Assembly (NCBI GenBank): GCA_026954325.1
Contig: JAIXKK010000014.1
Span: forward strand, 1 to 50,414
From: Bryobacterales bacterium
GTDB lineage: Bacteria; Acidobacteriota; Terriglobia; Bryobacterales; Bryobacteraceae
Reading direction: 5' to 3'
Length of the DNA: 50,414 nt
Under the pieces are notes generated by a model. That model was given only the letters and a program-made list of their open reading frames with translations, was not told where the DNA came from and ran no database searches. The position numbers were made by a program, and so were the translations under genes. Positions 8,354 through 17,327 of the stretch are shown here, one piece after another. The stretch's first letter is position 1; every line of letters begins with the position of its first letter.

Positions 8354-10680
8354 GATCCGCCGCGCTGCTGTTGACGTTTGCGCTGGCCGCGGCGGCGCAG
8401 CAACCGTTCGCGGGCGCGGGCAATCTGGACGAGGTAATCGGAAAAGCAATCGAGGACGGCCAGGCGCCGGGAGCGGTGTGCGTCGTCTGGCACGACGGCA
8501 AGGTGGTATACCGCAAGGCGTTCGGAGATCGCGCGCTTACTCCCGCTAAAGAGGCGATGACGGTGGACACGATCTTCGACGCGGCGTCACTGACGAAGGT
8601 GGTGGCCACGACCGCGAGCCTGATGAAACTCTTCGGGCAGGGCAAACTCCGGATTTCCGACAAAGTGACGGTCTATCTACCTGAATTTCAGCACGGCAAG
8701 AGCGACATTACGATCCGCCAGTTGATGACCCATTTTTCCGGACTGCGGCCGGACCTGGACCTGGAACCCGCCTGGAGCGGCTATGAAACGGGTATCCAAA
8801 GGGCGCTGCTGGATAAGCCGGTGGCGCAGCCCGGCGAGCGGTTCATCTACAGCGACATCAATTTCATCCTGCTCGGTGAGATTGTGCGGCGCCTCGGCGG
8901 GAAGCCGGCCGATGAATTCGCCAGGGAGGCGATCTTCCTTCCGCTGGGGATGAAGGATACGGGTTTCAAGCCCGCCGCAAGCTTGCGCGGGCGCATCGCG
9001 CCGACGGAGAAGTATCCCGGCATGAGGGTTCCGCTGCGGGGCGTGGTGCACGATGAGACCTCGCGTTTCATGGGGGGAGTGGCCGGCCATGCGGGTCTGT
9101 TCACCACGGCGGACGACCTGGCCCGGTTTGCCGCCATGATCCTGAACAAGGGGGAGTTTCAAGGCAAGCGCATTCTGAGTCCGCTGACCATCCGCAAGTT
9201 CACGGAGCCGCAGACCCCGCCCGATCAGACGATTCTGCGCGGCTTGGGATTTGACATCGATTCGCCGTTCTCGTCGAATCGCGGGGAGTTGTTTCCCATC
9301 GGCTCTTTCGGGCACACGGGGTTCACCGGTACGTCGCTGTGGATGGACCCGCTGACGAAGACGGCGGTGATCCTGATGACGAACAGCGTCCACCCGCATC
9401 GCCGGCCGCCGGTGACGCAATTACGTTCGAAGGTGGCGACGATCGCGGCCGCGGCGTTGGGAGTGGATACGCCTGGAGTCGCGCTCACGGGCTACAACGA
9501 GACGCTCAGCGGGCCGGGCGGCCGCCGGGCCGTGGCGCGCAATGGGACGGCGTTGGCCGGGATTGACGTGCTCGAGTCAGAGGACTTCGCTCCTTTGCGC
9601 GGCAAGCGGGTTGGGCTGATTACGAACCATACGGGGCTCACGCTGGACGGCAAACGCAACATTGACCGCATGGTGGCGGGCAAGGTGAACCTGGTGGCCC
9701 TTTTCTCTCCAGAACACGGCATCTTGGGGAAGGAAGATCAGGAGAACGTGGGGGACGCGAAAGACGCCGCCACGGGGATCCCGGTTCACAGTCTGTATCA
9801 GGGCGAGCGGCGCGCGCCGAACCGCGAAATGCTCAAGGACGTTGATGTTCTCGTCTTCGATATCCAGGATGTGGGCGCGCGGTTCTACACCTATGCGTGC
9901 ACCTTGTGGAATGCGATGGAGGAGGCTTCGAAGCTGGGGATACCGTTCATCGTGCTGGACCGCCCGAACCCGATCACGGGAGTACGCGTGGAGGGTCCAG
10001 TACTGAATTCGGACCTGGAATCCTTTGTCGGGTGTTTTCCCCTACCGTTACGGCATGGAATGACGATAGGAGAGATGGCGCGGATGTTTCACGACGAGCG
10101 TAAACTGACAGGAAAACTGGAAGTGGTGGCGATGAAGGGATGGCAGCGAGGCGATTGGCTGGATTCGACGGGCCGGGGATGGGTAGACCCCTCGCCGAAC
10201 ATGCGCAGCCTGACGGCGGCGCTGCTCTATCCCGGTGTAGCCATGCTCGAATACTCACGGAACTACTCCGTGGGGAGAGGAACAGATACTCCCTTCGAGC
10301 AGGTGGGCGCAGATTGGATTGACGGGAGGGAGTTGGCCGCCAGGCTGAACGGGCGTCACATCCCGGGCGTGCGGATGTACCCCACCACGTTTACGCCCAC
10401 GGCGCCCCCGCTCAAAGGGGTGCTCTGCCACGGGGTCCGCTTTGTGATCACGGACCGCGAACGGTTCAACAGCGCGCGGCTGGGCATGGAGATTGCCGTG
10501 ATGCTCGAGAAACTCTATCCAGGAAAGATTCCCTTCGAGCGGAGCGCGAAGTTGATAGGAGACCGGAAGACTATTGAAGCCTTCCGCGCCGGGACCGATC
10601 CCCGAACGATCGAGACTAGCCAGGAGGAATCTCTGCGTGCATTTCTCGCGATTCGTGAGAAGTACCTTTTATACCGTTAG
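8350..10680 (+). CDS. Fusion of a class C-type serine hydrolase and a NamZ-like exo-N-acetylmuramidase (DUF1343)
   Basis: A 776-residue exported two-domain protein. The start is GTG 8350, overlapping the previous stop; it gives a signal peptide (RSAALLLTFALAAAAQ). Domain 1 (about 25-375) is a beta-lactamase/penicillin-binding-like serine hydrolase with S80-LT-K83, Y167-S-D169 (the usual third position is Asn) and H322-TG. Domain 2 (about 403-770) is DUF1343, the NamZ fold (family GH171): GKRVGLITNHTG, FSPEHGILG, VFDIQDVGARFYTY, DRPNPI and PLRHGMTIGE. NamZ enzymes remove terminal N-acetylmuramic acid from glycans; serine hydrolases of this group act on peptide stems or esters. Together they suggest peptidoglycan-fragment recycling outside the cytoplasm. 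The 3' end overlaps the astacin start by 44 bp. Confidence 0.88.
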   Translation: MRSAALLLTFALAAAAQQPFAGAGNLDEVIGKAIEDGQAPGAVCVVWHDGKVVYRKAFGDRALTPAKEAMTVDTIFDAASLTKVVATTASLMKLFGQGKLRISDKVTVYLPEFQHGKSDITIRQLMTHFSGLRPDLDLEPAWSGYETGIQRALLDKPVAQPGERFIYSDINFILLGEIVRRLGGKPADEFAREAIFLPLGMKDTGFKPAASLRGRIAPTEKYPGMRVPLRGVVHDETSRFMGGVAGHAGLFTTADDLARFAAMILNKGEFQGKRILSPLTIRKFTEPQTPPDQTILRGLGFDIDSPFSSNRGELFPIGSFGHTGFTGTSLWMDPLTKTAVILMTNSVHPHRRPPVTQLRSKVATIAAAALGVDTPGVALTGYNETLSGPGGRRAVARNGTALAGIDVLESEDFAPLRGKRVGLITNHTGLTLDGKRNIDRMVAGKVNLVALFSPEHGILGKEDQENVGDAKDAATGIPVHSLYQGERRAPNREMLKDVDVLVFDIQDVGARFYTYACTLWNAMEEASKLGIPFIVLDRPNPITGVRVEGPVLNSDLESFVGCFPLPLRHGMTIGEMARMFHDERKLTGKLEVVAMKGWQRGDWLDSTGRGWVDPSPNMRSLTAALLYPGVAMLEYSRNYSVGRGTDTPFEQVGADWIDGRELAARLNGRHIPGVRMYPTTFTPTAPPLKGVLCHGVRFVITDRERFNSARLGMEIAVMLEKLYPGKIPFERSAKLIGDRKTIEAFRAGTDPRTIETSQEESLRAFLAIREKYLLYR

Positions 10681-13076
10681 CATCAGCCTGCTGTACGCCG
10701 CGGTTGGGTCAGCCGGGGACACGCCCAGGGAATACCGGAATCTGCCGCGGGAGAGCGGCTGGTTTCGCGGCCACCCGGTTCAGTTCCGGGTATGGAACGG
10801 TATGGCGCTGGCGGAAGGGGACATGTTGCTCGGTCCCATGGAGGAGTTGCTGCAAGCGCCGGATGCCAAGGGCCGGGAGCGGACCAGTATTGCGATTGCG
10901 GGCGACAAGTACCGGTGGCCGGGCGGCGTAATTCCCTACGAAGTGGATCCGAATCTGCCGAACCCGGAGCGGGTGACGAAGGCCATCGAGGAGTGGCAGG
11001 CAAAGACATCCATCCGTTTTCAGCCCCGCTCGGGCGAGGACGACTATGTGCGCATCAACCGTGCCGCGAGCGGCTGCAATTCCGCGGTGGGGCATGTGGG
11101 AGGGCGCCAGACGGTGAATCTTGCCGATGATTGCGGCACGGGAAACACGATTCACGAGTTGGGCCACAGCGTGGGGCTGTTCCACACGCAGTCGCGAATT
11201 AACCGCAATTTCCATGTGCGGGTCCGCTACGAGAACATCGACAAGGACTACTGGGACCAATATGACCAGCAACTTCTGAACGGCGTGGACGTCGGACCCT
11301 ATGACTACAGTTCGATCATGCATTATCCGTCCACCGGATTCACGCGCAACAACCGGAATTCGATGGATACGGCGCCGCCGGGAATCCCCGTGGGGCAGCG
11401 CAATGAACTGTCGCCGGGCGACACACAAGCGGTGGCGCGGATGTACGGAGAGCCGCCTAAGGAGGTGACTATCTCGACCTTCCCCTTGGGCCTGACCGTT
11501 ACCGTGGATGGGGAGCGCTATACAACTCCGCGTCGTTTACCTTGGCTGCCGGGGACCCACACTTTGTGCGGCGGCGGGTTCGCGATGCTTCGCCGAACAA
11601 CCGCCTGCGCTTTGCCAAGTGGGGACGGCGGCGAGTCGGGCCACGATCACCGTTGGGGACGACACTCTGTATATTGCCAACTATGCGCTGCAATACCGGC
11701 TGCGAGTTGGGGTTGCTCCCGCGGGTAGCGGCACGGTGCGGGTGGACCCGCCTTCCGAGGACGGCTTCTACAACTACGGGCAGGTGCTGCACATTCGAGC
11801 GGAGCCGCGGGACGACTTCCAGTTTCTCTCGTGGACGCCGGGCGCCGGGGCAGCCACCTATCTTGCCGTGAACGGGCAAGGCAACGCGTCCAATCCCGTG
11901 GAGTTGGTGCTGCGCAGCGAAAACGCTTTCTATGTGGCGGCCTTTACGAAAAGTTCGATTACGACGGTGACCTCGAATCCCACCGGCGCGGTGGTGACCG
12001 TGGATGGAGCCGCCGGATACACGCCGCGAGCCTTCCTCTACGAGCCCGGAAGCGTGCACACGGTATCCATTGCGGATCAGCAACTGGTGGAAGGCGATAC
12101 CGCCAGGCTTCAATTCCGGGAATGGTCGAACCAGGGAGACCGGCGGCAAACCATCACGGCGGGCAGCGAGCCTCTGATGCTGACGGCATCGCTCAACAAG
12201 CAGTACCAGTTGCTGAGGTATCTGACCTATGTCAGGGTGACCACGGCGGCCGCGCCGGCATTCGCAAATATCGTGACGGCGCCGCTCAATGATGACAGGT
12301 TTTACGATGCCGGATCGACGGTTCAGTTTTCGGCGCAAGGGCCGGAAAACGTACCCTTTTCCAACTGGTCTTATGATCTTGGCTCCTCGAATGCAACGCA
12401 GCAGTTGGTGATCAACCAGCAAGTGGCGGTCTCGGCGAACTTTCTCTCGGCGCCATTTTTCAATGCTTCGGCGGTGGTAAACCAGGCCAGCCGGCAGCCG
12501 GTTCCGGCGACCCCCGGCGCCTTGATGACGTTGTACACGCCGCGAATCGGACCGAAGGACGCGGTGGCGTTGTCCGCGGGCGGCGACGGCAGGTATCCCA
12601 CCTCCACGAACGGGGTCACCGTCCGGTTCGGAGATACGCCGGCGCAGATCGTAAAGCTGGAGGAGAATTCGGTGACGCTGCTCGTGCCGGAGGAAGTGGG
12701 GGCCAACTCGTCGGTGGTCGTGGCGACGCGTTCGCCGCGGGGCAATTATTCGCGGACCATCGCGGCGACTCCCGCCGCCCCGGGGATTTTCACGATGGAT
12801 GGATCGGGTACGGGACCAGCGGCAACGGAAGGGCCGGCCGCGCGCGGACAGGAGTTTCGCGTCAAAGTGACCGGGATTGGGAAAAATCAGCCGCTGAGCG
12901 CGGAGATTGGCGGCGCGCCCGCCACGGTGACGAATGTAGAAGCCGGCGATCTGCCAGGGAGCTACGTTCTGACCATTGCGGCGCCGGAGAACGCGCTAAC
13001 AGGCGCGGCAGTGGATTTGGCGGTGCTGGCCGCCGGAGTCCGGAGCCAGTTTGGTGTCACCATCGAGGTACAGTAA
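10637..13076 (+). pseudogene. Astacin-like metalloprotease with repeat and TIGR03437-type C-terminal domains, broken by two frameshifts
   Basis: Starts at GTG 10637 with AGGAGGA at 10622-10628. Residues 1-27 form a signal peptide. The M12A catalytic domain carries H173-ELGH-x5-H183 (third ligand H183; the usual Glu of HEQSR is Thr here) and the Met-turn SIMHY. After VTVDGERYTTP the frame shifts near 11531-11533 (SFTLAAGDPHFV continues one frame over), and again near 11624 (FAKWG continues as TAASRATITVGDD). Each equals one missing base. The frame then runs through two divergent PEGA/InlB-like repeats and a TIGR03437-type domain (about 12455-13076, VVNQASRQPVPATPGALM through PAAPGIFTMDG). Read literally, the product ends at 11728. 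It may be a true pseudogene or a sequencing artefact; the remaining coding is intact. Confidence 0.8.
13069..13074 (+). promoter_or_regulatory. Possible -10 box (TACAGT) for the cupin gene
   Basis: TACAGT lies across the end of the preceding gene and ends 7 nt before ATG 13082. It repeats the spacing seen at other starts in this window but is a weaker match to the consensus, with no clear -35. Confidence 0.35.
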
Positions 13077-13081
13077 TCCTC

Positions 13082-13438
13082 ATGGTACATGCTGAACAAA
13101 CGTCCTCTGTCTTGCATTGCGCCTCCGAGCCTGCGGTCGCGGTGCGCCAAGGGGTCGCGCGCCGCATTCTCCGCACCGGAGAGTTGATGACCGTGGTCAT
13201 CGACTTCCGCGGAGGTCCATGGCGGGAACCAGACCCGCATCATTCGCATCCGCATGAACAGATCACGTATGTTGCCTCAGGGGAGATCTTGTTCCTCGCG
13301 GAGGGGAGCGAACCGGAAAGGTTAGGGCCGGGGGATTTGTTCGCCATACCCCCGAACGTGCCGCACTCGATCCAACTGCTCTCGGAAAGCGCGCGGCTGG
13401 TGGATACGTTCCATCCGATCCGGGAAGATTTCCTGTAA
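13082..13438 (+). CDS. Small cupin-domain protein
   Basis: A 118-residue single-domain cupin. Cupin motif 1 is visible as HHSHPHEQITYVASGEILFL (about residues 50-72: His, His, Glu and a later Gly), and motif 2 as GDLFAIPPNVPHSIQL (about 86-101, with P-x2-VPH carrying the fourth metal His). The protein therefore probably binds a divalent metal in a beta-barrel. Single-domain cupins include isomerases, dioxygenases and ligand sensors, so no reaction is assigned. It follows the frameshifted astacin by 5 bp but seems to have its own promoter. No signal peptide is visible; it is likely cytoplasmic. Confidence 0.8.
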   Translation: MVHAEQTSSVLHCASEPAVAVRQGVARRILRTGELMTVVIDFRGGPWREPDPHHSHPHEQITYVASGEILFLAEGSEPERLGPGDLFAIPPNVPHSIQLLSESARLVDTFHPIREDFL

Positions 13439-13668
13439 GCTATCCTCTTTCATGAGTCCGCCTCAATCCCCGAGCGAAGAGGCGGCCCGTGCGGCATGGA
13501 TCTTCCCGGCCCATTCGGTAACCATGCCGGCGCCAGGTTGGCGGCGTCGAGGAACTGCTGGTCTCCACCGGAAGTTGCGCGGCGGACGCTCGTGCCGGCG
13601 GGAAGCTCCGAAGGTGCGGAAAGAGCTTGGACGCGGACTGCAATGGCGGAGGGCTTTGCGCGATTTGA
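13439..13668. other. Convergent intergenic region, no supported gene
   Basis: This 230-bp stretch lies between two convergent cupin genes. Short open frames exist on both strands but none has a ribosome-binding site or recognisable homology. One minus-strand frame (QQFLDAANLAPAW) looks weakly protein-like and might be a decayed gene end. No T-tract terminator was found. Confidence 0.4.
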
Positions 13669-14034
13669 TTAAGCTTTCTTCTCGAGGTAGTGAATCTCGA
13701 ACGGCTTGTTGGTAATGAAAAGCACCGTGACATCCCGTTCGGCCGTGGCGCCATGTTCCATCGCCATGCCTTCCGGGAACCAGACGAAAGAGCCGGGCTC
13801 GAAGCGGCCCGCGTTTGTGACCAGCGTACCTTCCAGCACATACATGCCATGGGCGCAGGGGTGGGTGTGGAGCGAGTTCAAAAACCCGGCAGGGTAGCGC
13901 ACAAGGCGCACTTCCATGCCTGTGTCCGGGTCGGAGATGAGATTCTTCCGGTACAACGTTCGTCCGACGTGTTCGTTGAATCGTTCCTCCCAGGGGAGTG
14001 CGGACGCGTTGACGGCGATGAGTTCAGCGGGCAT
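13669..14034 (-). CDS. Cupin-domain protein (ChrR/anti-sigma-like cupin fold)
   Basis: A 121-residue cupin on the opposite strand to the previous one and not closely similar to it. It carries LNSLHTHPCAHGMYVLEGTL (motif 1: His, His, His, Glu at about 56-68) and GSFVWFPEGMAMEHGA (motif 2, about 81-96), so a metal-binding barrel is likely. The motif order HTHP-C-HG-YVLEG and the phrase FVWFPEG resemble the ChrR-type cupins that bind Zn and sense oxidants, but no anti-sigma domain is attached. Function is not assigned. ATG 14034 is preceded at 7 nt by TAAAAT and has no Shine-Dalgarno sequence, suggesting a leaderless message. Confidence 0.78.
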   Translation of the reverse strand: MPAELIAVNASALPWEERFNEHVGRTLYRKNLISDPDTGMEVRLVRYPAGFLNSLHTHPCAHGMYVLEGTLVTNAGRFEPGSFVWFPEGMAMEHGATAERDVTVLFITNKPFEIHYLEKKA

Positions 14035-14041
14035 ACGTCTG

Positions 14042-14047
14042 ATTTTA
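14042..14047 (-). promoter_or_regulatory. -10-like box (TAAAAT) 7 nt before the minus-strand cupin start
   Basis: On the minus strand TAAAAT is followed by 7 nt and then ATG 14034. It lies between the cupin start and the end of queE, so it would be an independent promoter downstream of the queE unit. Inferred from spacing; no strong -35 was seen. Confidence 0.45.
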
Positions 14048-14061
14048 TCCCGATAAAGGCT

Positions 14062-14745
14062 TCAAACGCCGCGCCGGTTACCCCACAGATCGACGTGAAG
14101 GCGAGGCGAGTAGCGGAAGCCGAGTGACTTGCAGGCTTCCACCACCCATTGTGCGCGTTCGCGGATCTGATCGGGCGTGATTCCTTCCGGCATCAGGAGA
14201 ACCTTGGCGCGGTCGGCGTGGATCTCCCGGACGATGCGCTCGATCTCTTCCGTATCCTTCGGCCGGCGGACCACAAACTTGAGCTGGTAATCGTAGGTTT
14301 GAATGAGCTGCCGAAGAACGCCGGGCTGGAGCCGCAGCCGTTCATGCCGCGGCGCCCAGCGCCCGCCCTCCGCCTCCCAGGGAGTGGAATTGGCGAGTTT
14401 GGGAGAGATACTCATGAGATCGCACTCCACGTTCCTGAAGACGGTGCCGGCTGTTTCAATAGTGATATGCTGCTGCATCCGGAGGAGTTGCGCGGTAAGC
14501 AGTTCAATCTCGGGCTGAATCATGGGCTCGCCTCCGGTGATGACGGCGTAGCCTTTGGAATCGGCGCGAACGGCGTCGAGAATCCGCTCCAGCCGCCAAT
14601 CGAGACCCTCGGGGTTCCAGGAGGTGTATGGCGTGTCGCACCACTGGCAGCGCAGATTGCAGCCGGAGGCGCGGATGAAGACGGACGGCACTCCGGCGAG
14701 GATGCCTTCGCCCTGGATGGAGTAGAAAATCTCGGCAATCTTCAT
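14062..14745 (-). CDS. queE: 7-carboxy-7-deazaguanine synthase QueE
   Basis: Radical SAM enzyme converting 6-carboxytetrahydropterin to 7-carboxy-7-deazaguanine, the ring contraction of queuosine/7-deazapurine synthesis. At 227 residues it has normal length. The N-terminus IFYSIQGEG and the cluster loop with C29, C33 and C36 (C-x3-C-x2-C, GCNLRCQWCDT) are intact, as are ITGGEPM, IETAGT, SISPKLANST and LKFVV. It is the last gene of a unit in which each start overlaps the previous stop as ATGA: MFS, queC, queE-like, queE. QueD and QueF are not in the window. The adjacent paralogue at 14742 shares the fold but not the cysteines, so this copy is the likely catalyst. Confidence 0.93.
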   Translation of the reverse strand: MKIAEIFYSIQGEGILAGVPSVFIRASGCNLRCQWCDTPYTSWNPEGLDWRLERILDAVRADSKGYAVITGGEPMIQPEIELLTAQLLRMQQHITIETAGTVFRNVECDLMSISPKLANSTPWEAEGGRWAPRHERLRLQPGVLRQLIQTYDYQLKFVVRRPKDTEEIERIVREIHADRAKVLLMPEGITPDQIRERAQWVVEACKSLGFRYSPRLHVDLWGNRRGV

Positions 14746-15380
14746 AGACGCGGGGCGAACCGGTAGCCGAAGAAGAAGCTTGCCTCAATCATCCATTCCC
14801 GCTGCTCTTTCAGGTCCTTGGCTTTTGGCCCGGCGGGTACAAGCAGCACCTTGTGGCGCACGGCATCCACCTCGCGGACCAGGTTCACCACCTCTTCCAT
14901 CTCGGCTCGGTCAGTGAGCGTGAATTTCAACTGATAGTCGTAGGCGCGAATCAGTTGCCGGATGGCATCCACGGAGTAGTCCGGCCACTGGGGTTCTTTT
15001 CCCTTTCCGGGGATGGCGGGGTTGCGGAGGCTGACGTTGATGCTCATCAGATCGCACGGCGCCGTGGCGGCGATGGCGCCCGAGGTCTCGATAGTGACGT
15101 GGTTATCGATGCGGCGCAGTCCGCCGGTGAGCGCGCCGAGTTCCGCATCTTCGAGCGGCTCTCCGCCGGTGATGACGGCATGCTCGTACCACTGCCGCCG
15201 CACCTTCGCAAGCAGCGGGCCGAGGAAGATATCCTCTTCGGATTCCGGCTTCCAGCGCTGTTGCGGCGGATGGCGCCAGGTCTGGCGCGGCGGGCCTCCG
15301 GCGAGGCAGAGGAAGGCGGCTGGGGTTCCGGCGAGCATTCCCTCGCCCTGGATGGAATAGAAGATCTCGGAGAGGATCAT
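14742..15380 (-). CDS. QueE paralogue lacking all three Fe-S cluster cysteines (probable pseudoenzyme)
   Basis: A 212-residue protein clearly homologous along its length to the QueE encoded next to it: [16 protein letters not shown] at the N-terminus, then [28 protein letters not shown] and YDYQLKFTL. At the cluster loop the residues aligned with C29, C33 and C36 are Gly29, Gln33 and Arg36 ([16 protein letters not shown]), so it cannot bind the radical-SAM [4Fe-4S] cluster in the usual way. The SAM-binding GGEP is kept. The frame is intact and its start and stop both overlap neighbours as ATGA, so it is not simply a decayed copy. It may be a regulatory or structural partner of QueE, perhaps as a heterodimer. 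That role is inference. Confidence 0.82.
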   Translation of the reverse strand: MILSEIFYSIQGEGMLAGTPAAFLCLAGGPPRQTWRHPPQQRWKPESEEDIFLGPLLAKVRRQWYEHAVITGGEPLEDAELGALTGGLRRIDNHVTIETSGAIAATAPCDLMSINVSLRNPAIPGKGKEPQWPDYSVDAIRQLIRAYDYQLKFTLTDRAEMEEVVNLVREVDAVRHKVLLVPAGPKAKDLKEQREWMIEASFFFGYRFAPRL

Positions 15381-16063
15381 GGGGCTAGGTACTCCAATGG
15401 ATCAATCAGATTGGCTTCGGCGAAACCTTTGCGGCGGAGCAGGCAGGAATCGCAGGCGCCACAGGGGCGCCCCCCCGCGCCTGGATCATAGCAACTGCTG
15501 GTGAGCGAGAAATCGAGGCCGAGTTCGGCCGCCAGCTTGACGATTTCGGCCTTCGACAGATATAGCAGCGGGGTGTGTATCCTGGTGCGCAGTTTCCCCT
15601 CAACCCCCGCCTTGGTGGCGAGGTTCGCCATGCGCTCGAAAGCCTCGATGAATTCGGGGCGGCAATCGGGGTAGCCCGAATAGTCAATGGCATTCACCCC
15701 AAGAAAGATGTCGGCGGCCTCGAGCACCTCCGCCCAGGCCAGAGCCAGCGCCAGGAACACGGTGTTCCGGGCGGGGACATAGGTGACCGGAATCCCCCGG
15801 GACATTTCTTCGGCGGCGCGATGCCTGGGGACCGCGATTTCGCCGGTAAGGGCGGAGCCCCCGATCAGGCGCAGGTCGACCTTGAGGATACGGTGGCCGG
15901 CGGCCCCGAGGGAATGCGCGGCCTTGGCCGCGGACTCGAGTTCGAAACGATGGCGCTGCCCGTAATCGATCGAGAGCGCGTAACAGGCGAAGCCCTCGCG
16001 CCGCGCGTAGGCGAGACAGGTCGAGGAATCAAGGCCTCCGCTCAACAGGCAGACGGCTTTCAT
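15377..16063 (-). CDS. queC: 7-cyano-7-deazaguanine (preQ0) synthase QueC
   Basis: ATP-dependent enzyme that turns 7-carboxy-7-deazaguanine into the nitrile preQ0, the step after QueE. ATG 16063 is chosen because it gives [20 protein letters not shown], the N-type ATP pyrophosphatase P-loop (SGGLDSS, residues 8-14); the longer open frame upstream lies inside the MFS gene. The C-terminus has the four-cysteine zinc site ([18 protein letters not shown]) typical of QueC. Length is 228 residues, normal for the family. Start and stop overlap neighbours as ATGA, implying one translationally coupled operon with the transporter and both QueE proteins. Confidence 0.94.
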   Translation of the reverse strand: MKAVCLLSGGLDSSTCLAYARREGFACYALSIDYGQRHRFELESAAKAAHSLGAAGHRILKVDLRLIGGSALTGEIAVPRHRAAEEMSRGIPVTYVPARNTVFLALALAWAEVLEAADIFLGVNAIDYSGYPDCRPEFIEAFERMANLATKAGVEGKLRTRIHTPLLYLSKAEIVKLAAELGLDFSLTSSCYDPGAGGRPCGACDSCLLRRKGFAEANLIDPLEYLAP

Positions 16064-17205
16064 TTTGCGGCCTTGGGCAGCCGGAAGGCGAGCAGGAATC
16101 CGAGCACCGGAAAGAGGACGAAGCTCCGCAGCACCTGATGCAGCGAATAATGATCGGCGAACATCCCGGCCAGGGGAATGAAGATCATGCCCGCCATGCC
16201 CCAGGCGAAGCCCATCATGAGCGCCGAGACGGTTCCCGACTGTCCCGGGGCGAGTTCCTGCGCCATCACGATGTTCACGGGGTTGGTGGAGAGCAAAATG
16301 AGTCCCGCTAAGGCGAGTCCGGCGAGGGCCGTCGCGCCGCTTGCCTGAAAGAAGAGCAGGAGGAAGGGAACGCATCCGGCCATGCTATAGAGGATGACGT
16401 TGCGCCCGCCGAAGCGGTCGGCGAGATGGCCGCCCGTGAGTCCGCCGATGGCGCCCATGGCCGAATAAAGGGTAAGAGCGAGACTGGCCGATTGAAAGGT
16501 AAAGCCGCGTTCCTTGCTCAAATAGAGCGGGAGAAACTGCGTGAAGCTGATCTGCACGACCGAACGCAGAAAGACGAGCATGTAGAGGAGGAGGAGCGGC
16601 CTCCACACCGCGCGCAGAGGCCCCCAATCGACGTGCTGCCGCTCATGCGCGGGGACGTGAGTTTCCGGGATCACAAACAACAGCGCGAAAGTGACAAGGA
16701 CGCCGGGTATGGCCGCCCAGTAGCTCTGGCTGAGGCCGAAGCGCTCGAGCAGGATGGAAAAGTAAGTCGGGCCGATCGCGAAGCCGAGCGAGCCGGCGCT
16801 GATGAAGAACGCCATCGCTTTCCCGCGCGAACCGGTGACTTCGGCCGCCGCGCGGACCGACGCCTGCGGATGGAAGGAGGCCACGGCCGAGGACCCGAGG
16901 AAAACCAGGAGCAGCAGCAGGGGATAGCTGGGGGCGAGGCCGAGCGCGGAGATGAACAGCCCCGCAATGGCCGGCGCGAGCACGGAGAACAGCCGGCTGT
17001 GAAACCGGTCCGAGAGGATGCCGTAAACCGGCTGCATGACGGACCCGGCGAACACCATGACGCCGCCCAGCACCCCGGCCTGAGTGAAATTGATGCCCAA
17101 CTGGCGGGCGAGCAGGGGCTGGAAAACGCCAAGGGCGGAAGAATAAAGATCCACGGCGAAATGTCCCGCGGAATAGAAGGCGAGCGTAGACAGTGGGGAA
17201 CGCAC
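16060..17205 (-). CDS. MFS transporter, fosmidomycin-resistance (Fsr)-like
   Basis: A 12-helix-type major facilitator permease. From [20 protein letters not shown] onward the sequence fits the Fsr-like group (GHF-VD-Y-S-LG-FQPLL, a G-LSDRF loop after helix 2, and a second-half [10 protein letters not shown] loop). The start is uncertain: ATG 17388 is in frame, but its first 40 codons shadow the acyltransferase end, and TATAAT at 17272-17277 would start transcription inside that stretch. GTG 17205 is the first conventional start downstream; CTG 17265, 6 nt after the -10 box, would add a plausible 20-residue tail. It is coupled by ATGA to queC, so it might export or import a 7-deazapurine or related compound; that link is inferred. 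Confidence 0.82.
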   Translation of the reverse strand: MRSPLSTLAFYSAGHFAVDLYSSALGVFQPLLARQLGINFTQAGVLGGVMVFAGSVMQPVYGILSDRFHSRLFSVLAPAIAGLFISALGLAPSYPLLLLLVFLGSSAVASFHPQASVRAAAEVTGSRGKAMAFFISAGSLGFAIGPTYFSILLERFGLSQSYWAAIPGVLVTFALLFVIPETHVPAHERQHVDWGPLRAVWRPLLLLYMLVFLRSVVQISFTQFLPLYLSKERGFTFQSASLALTLYSAMGAIGGLTGGHLADRFGGRNVILYSMAGCVPFLLLFFQASGATALAGLALAGLILLSTNPVNIVMAQELAPGQSGTVSALMMGFAWGMAGMIFIPLAGMFADHYSLHQVLRSFVLFPVLGFLLAFRLPKAAK

Positions 17206-17271
17206 GCTCGAGCGGGCGGCAGCCGGCGGAGTGGGAACAGGGATGGTGCTGGGGTTCGCGGACAGACTTTC

Positions 17272-17277
17272 ATTATA
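17272..17277 (-). promoter_or_regulatory. -10 box (TATAAT) ahead of the MFS-queC-queE unit
   Basis: On the minus strand a perfect TATAAT lies 50-55 bp past the acyltransferase stop and before the MFS coding region. It probably drives MFS-queC-queE-like-queE. No convincing -35 was found. Its position argues against translation from ATG 17388. Confidence 0.5.
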
Positions 17278-17327
17278 CTTGTGAAGGCAAAATGGCGTGA
17301 TGCTGATCCGGGTTCCCTGGCAAAGCC

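Noticed and set aside
13440..13850. 136-codon minus-strand frame near the second cupin
   Set aside because: It overlaps the cupin in another frame and has no ribosome-binding site; only its last part covers otherwise empty DNA.
14062..17265. A complete queuosine operon
   Set aside because: Only QueC and QueE (plus a paralogue) and a transporter are present; queD, queF and tgt were not found in the window, so only partial pathway assignment is justified.
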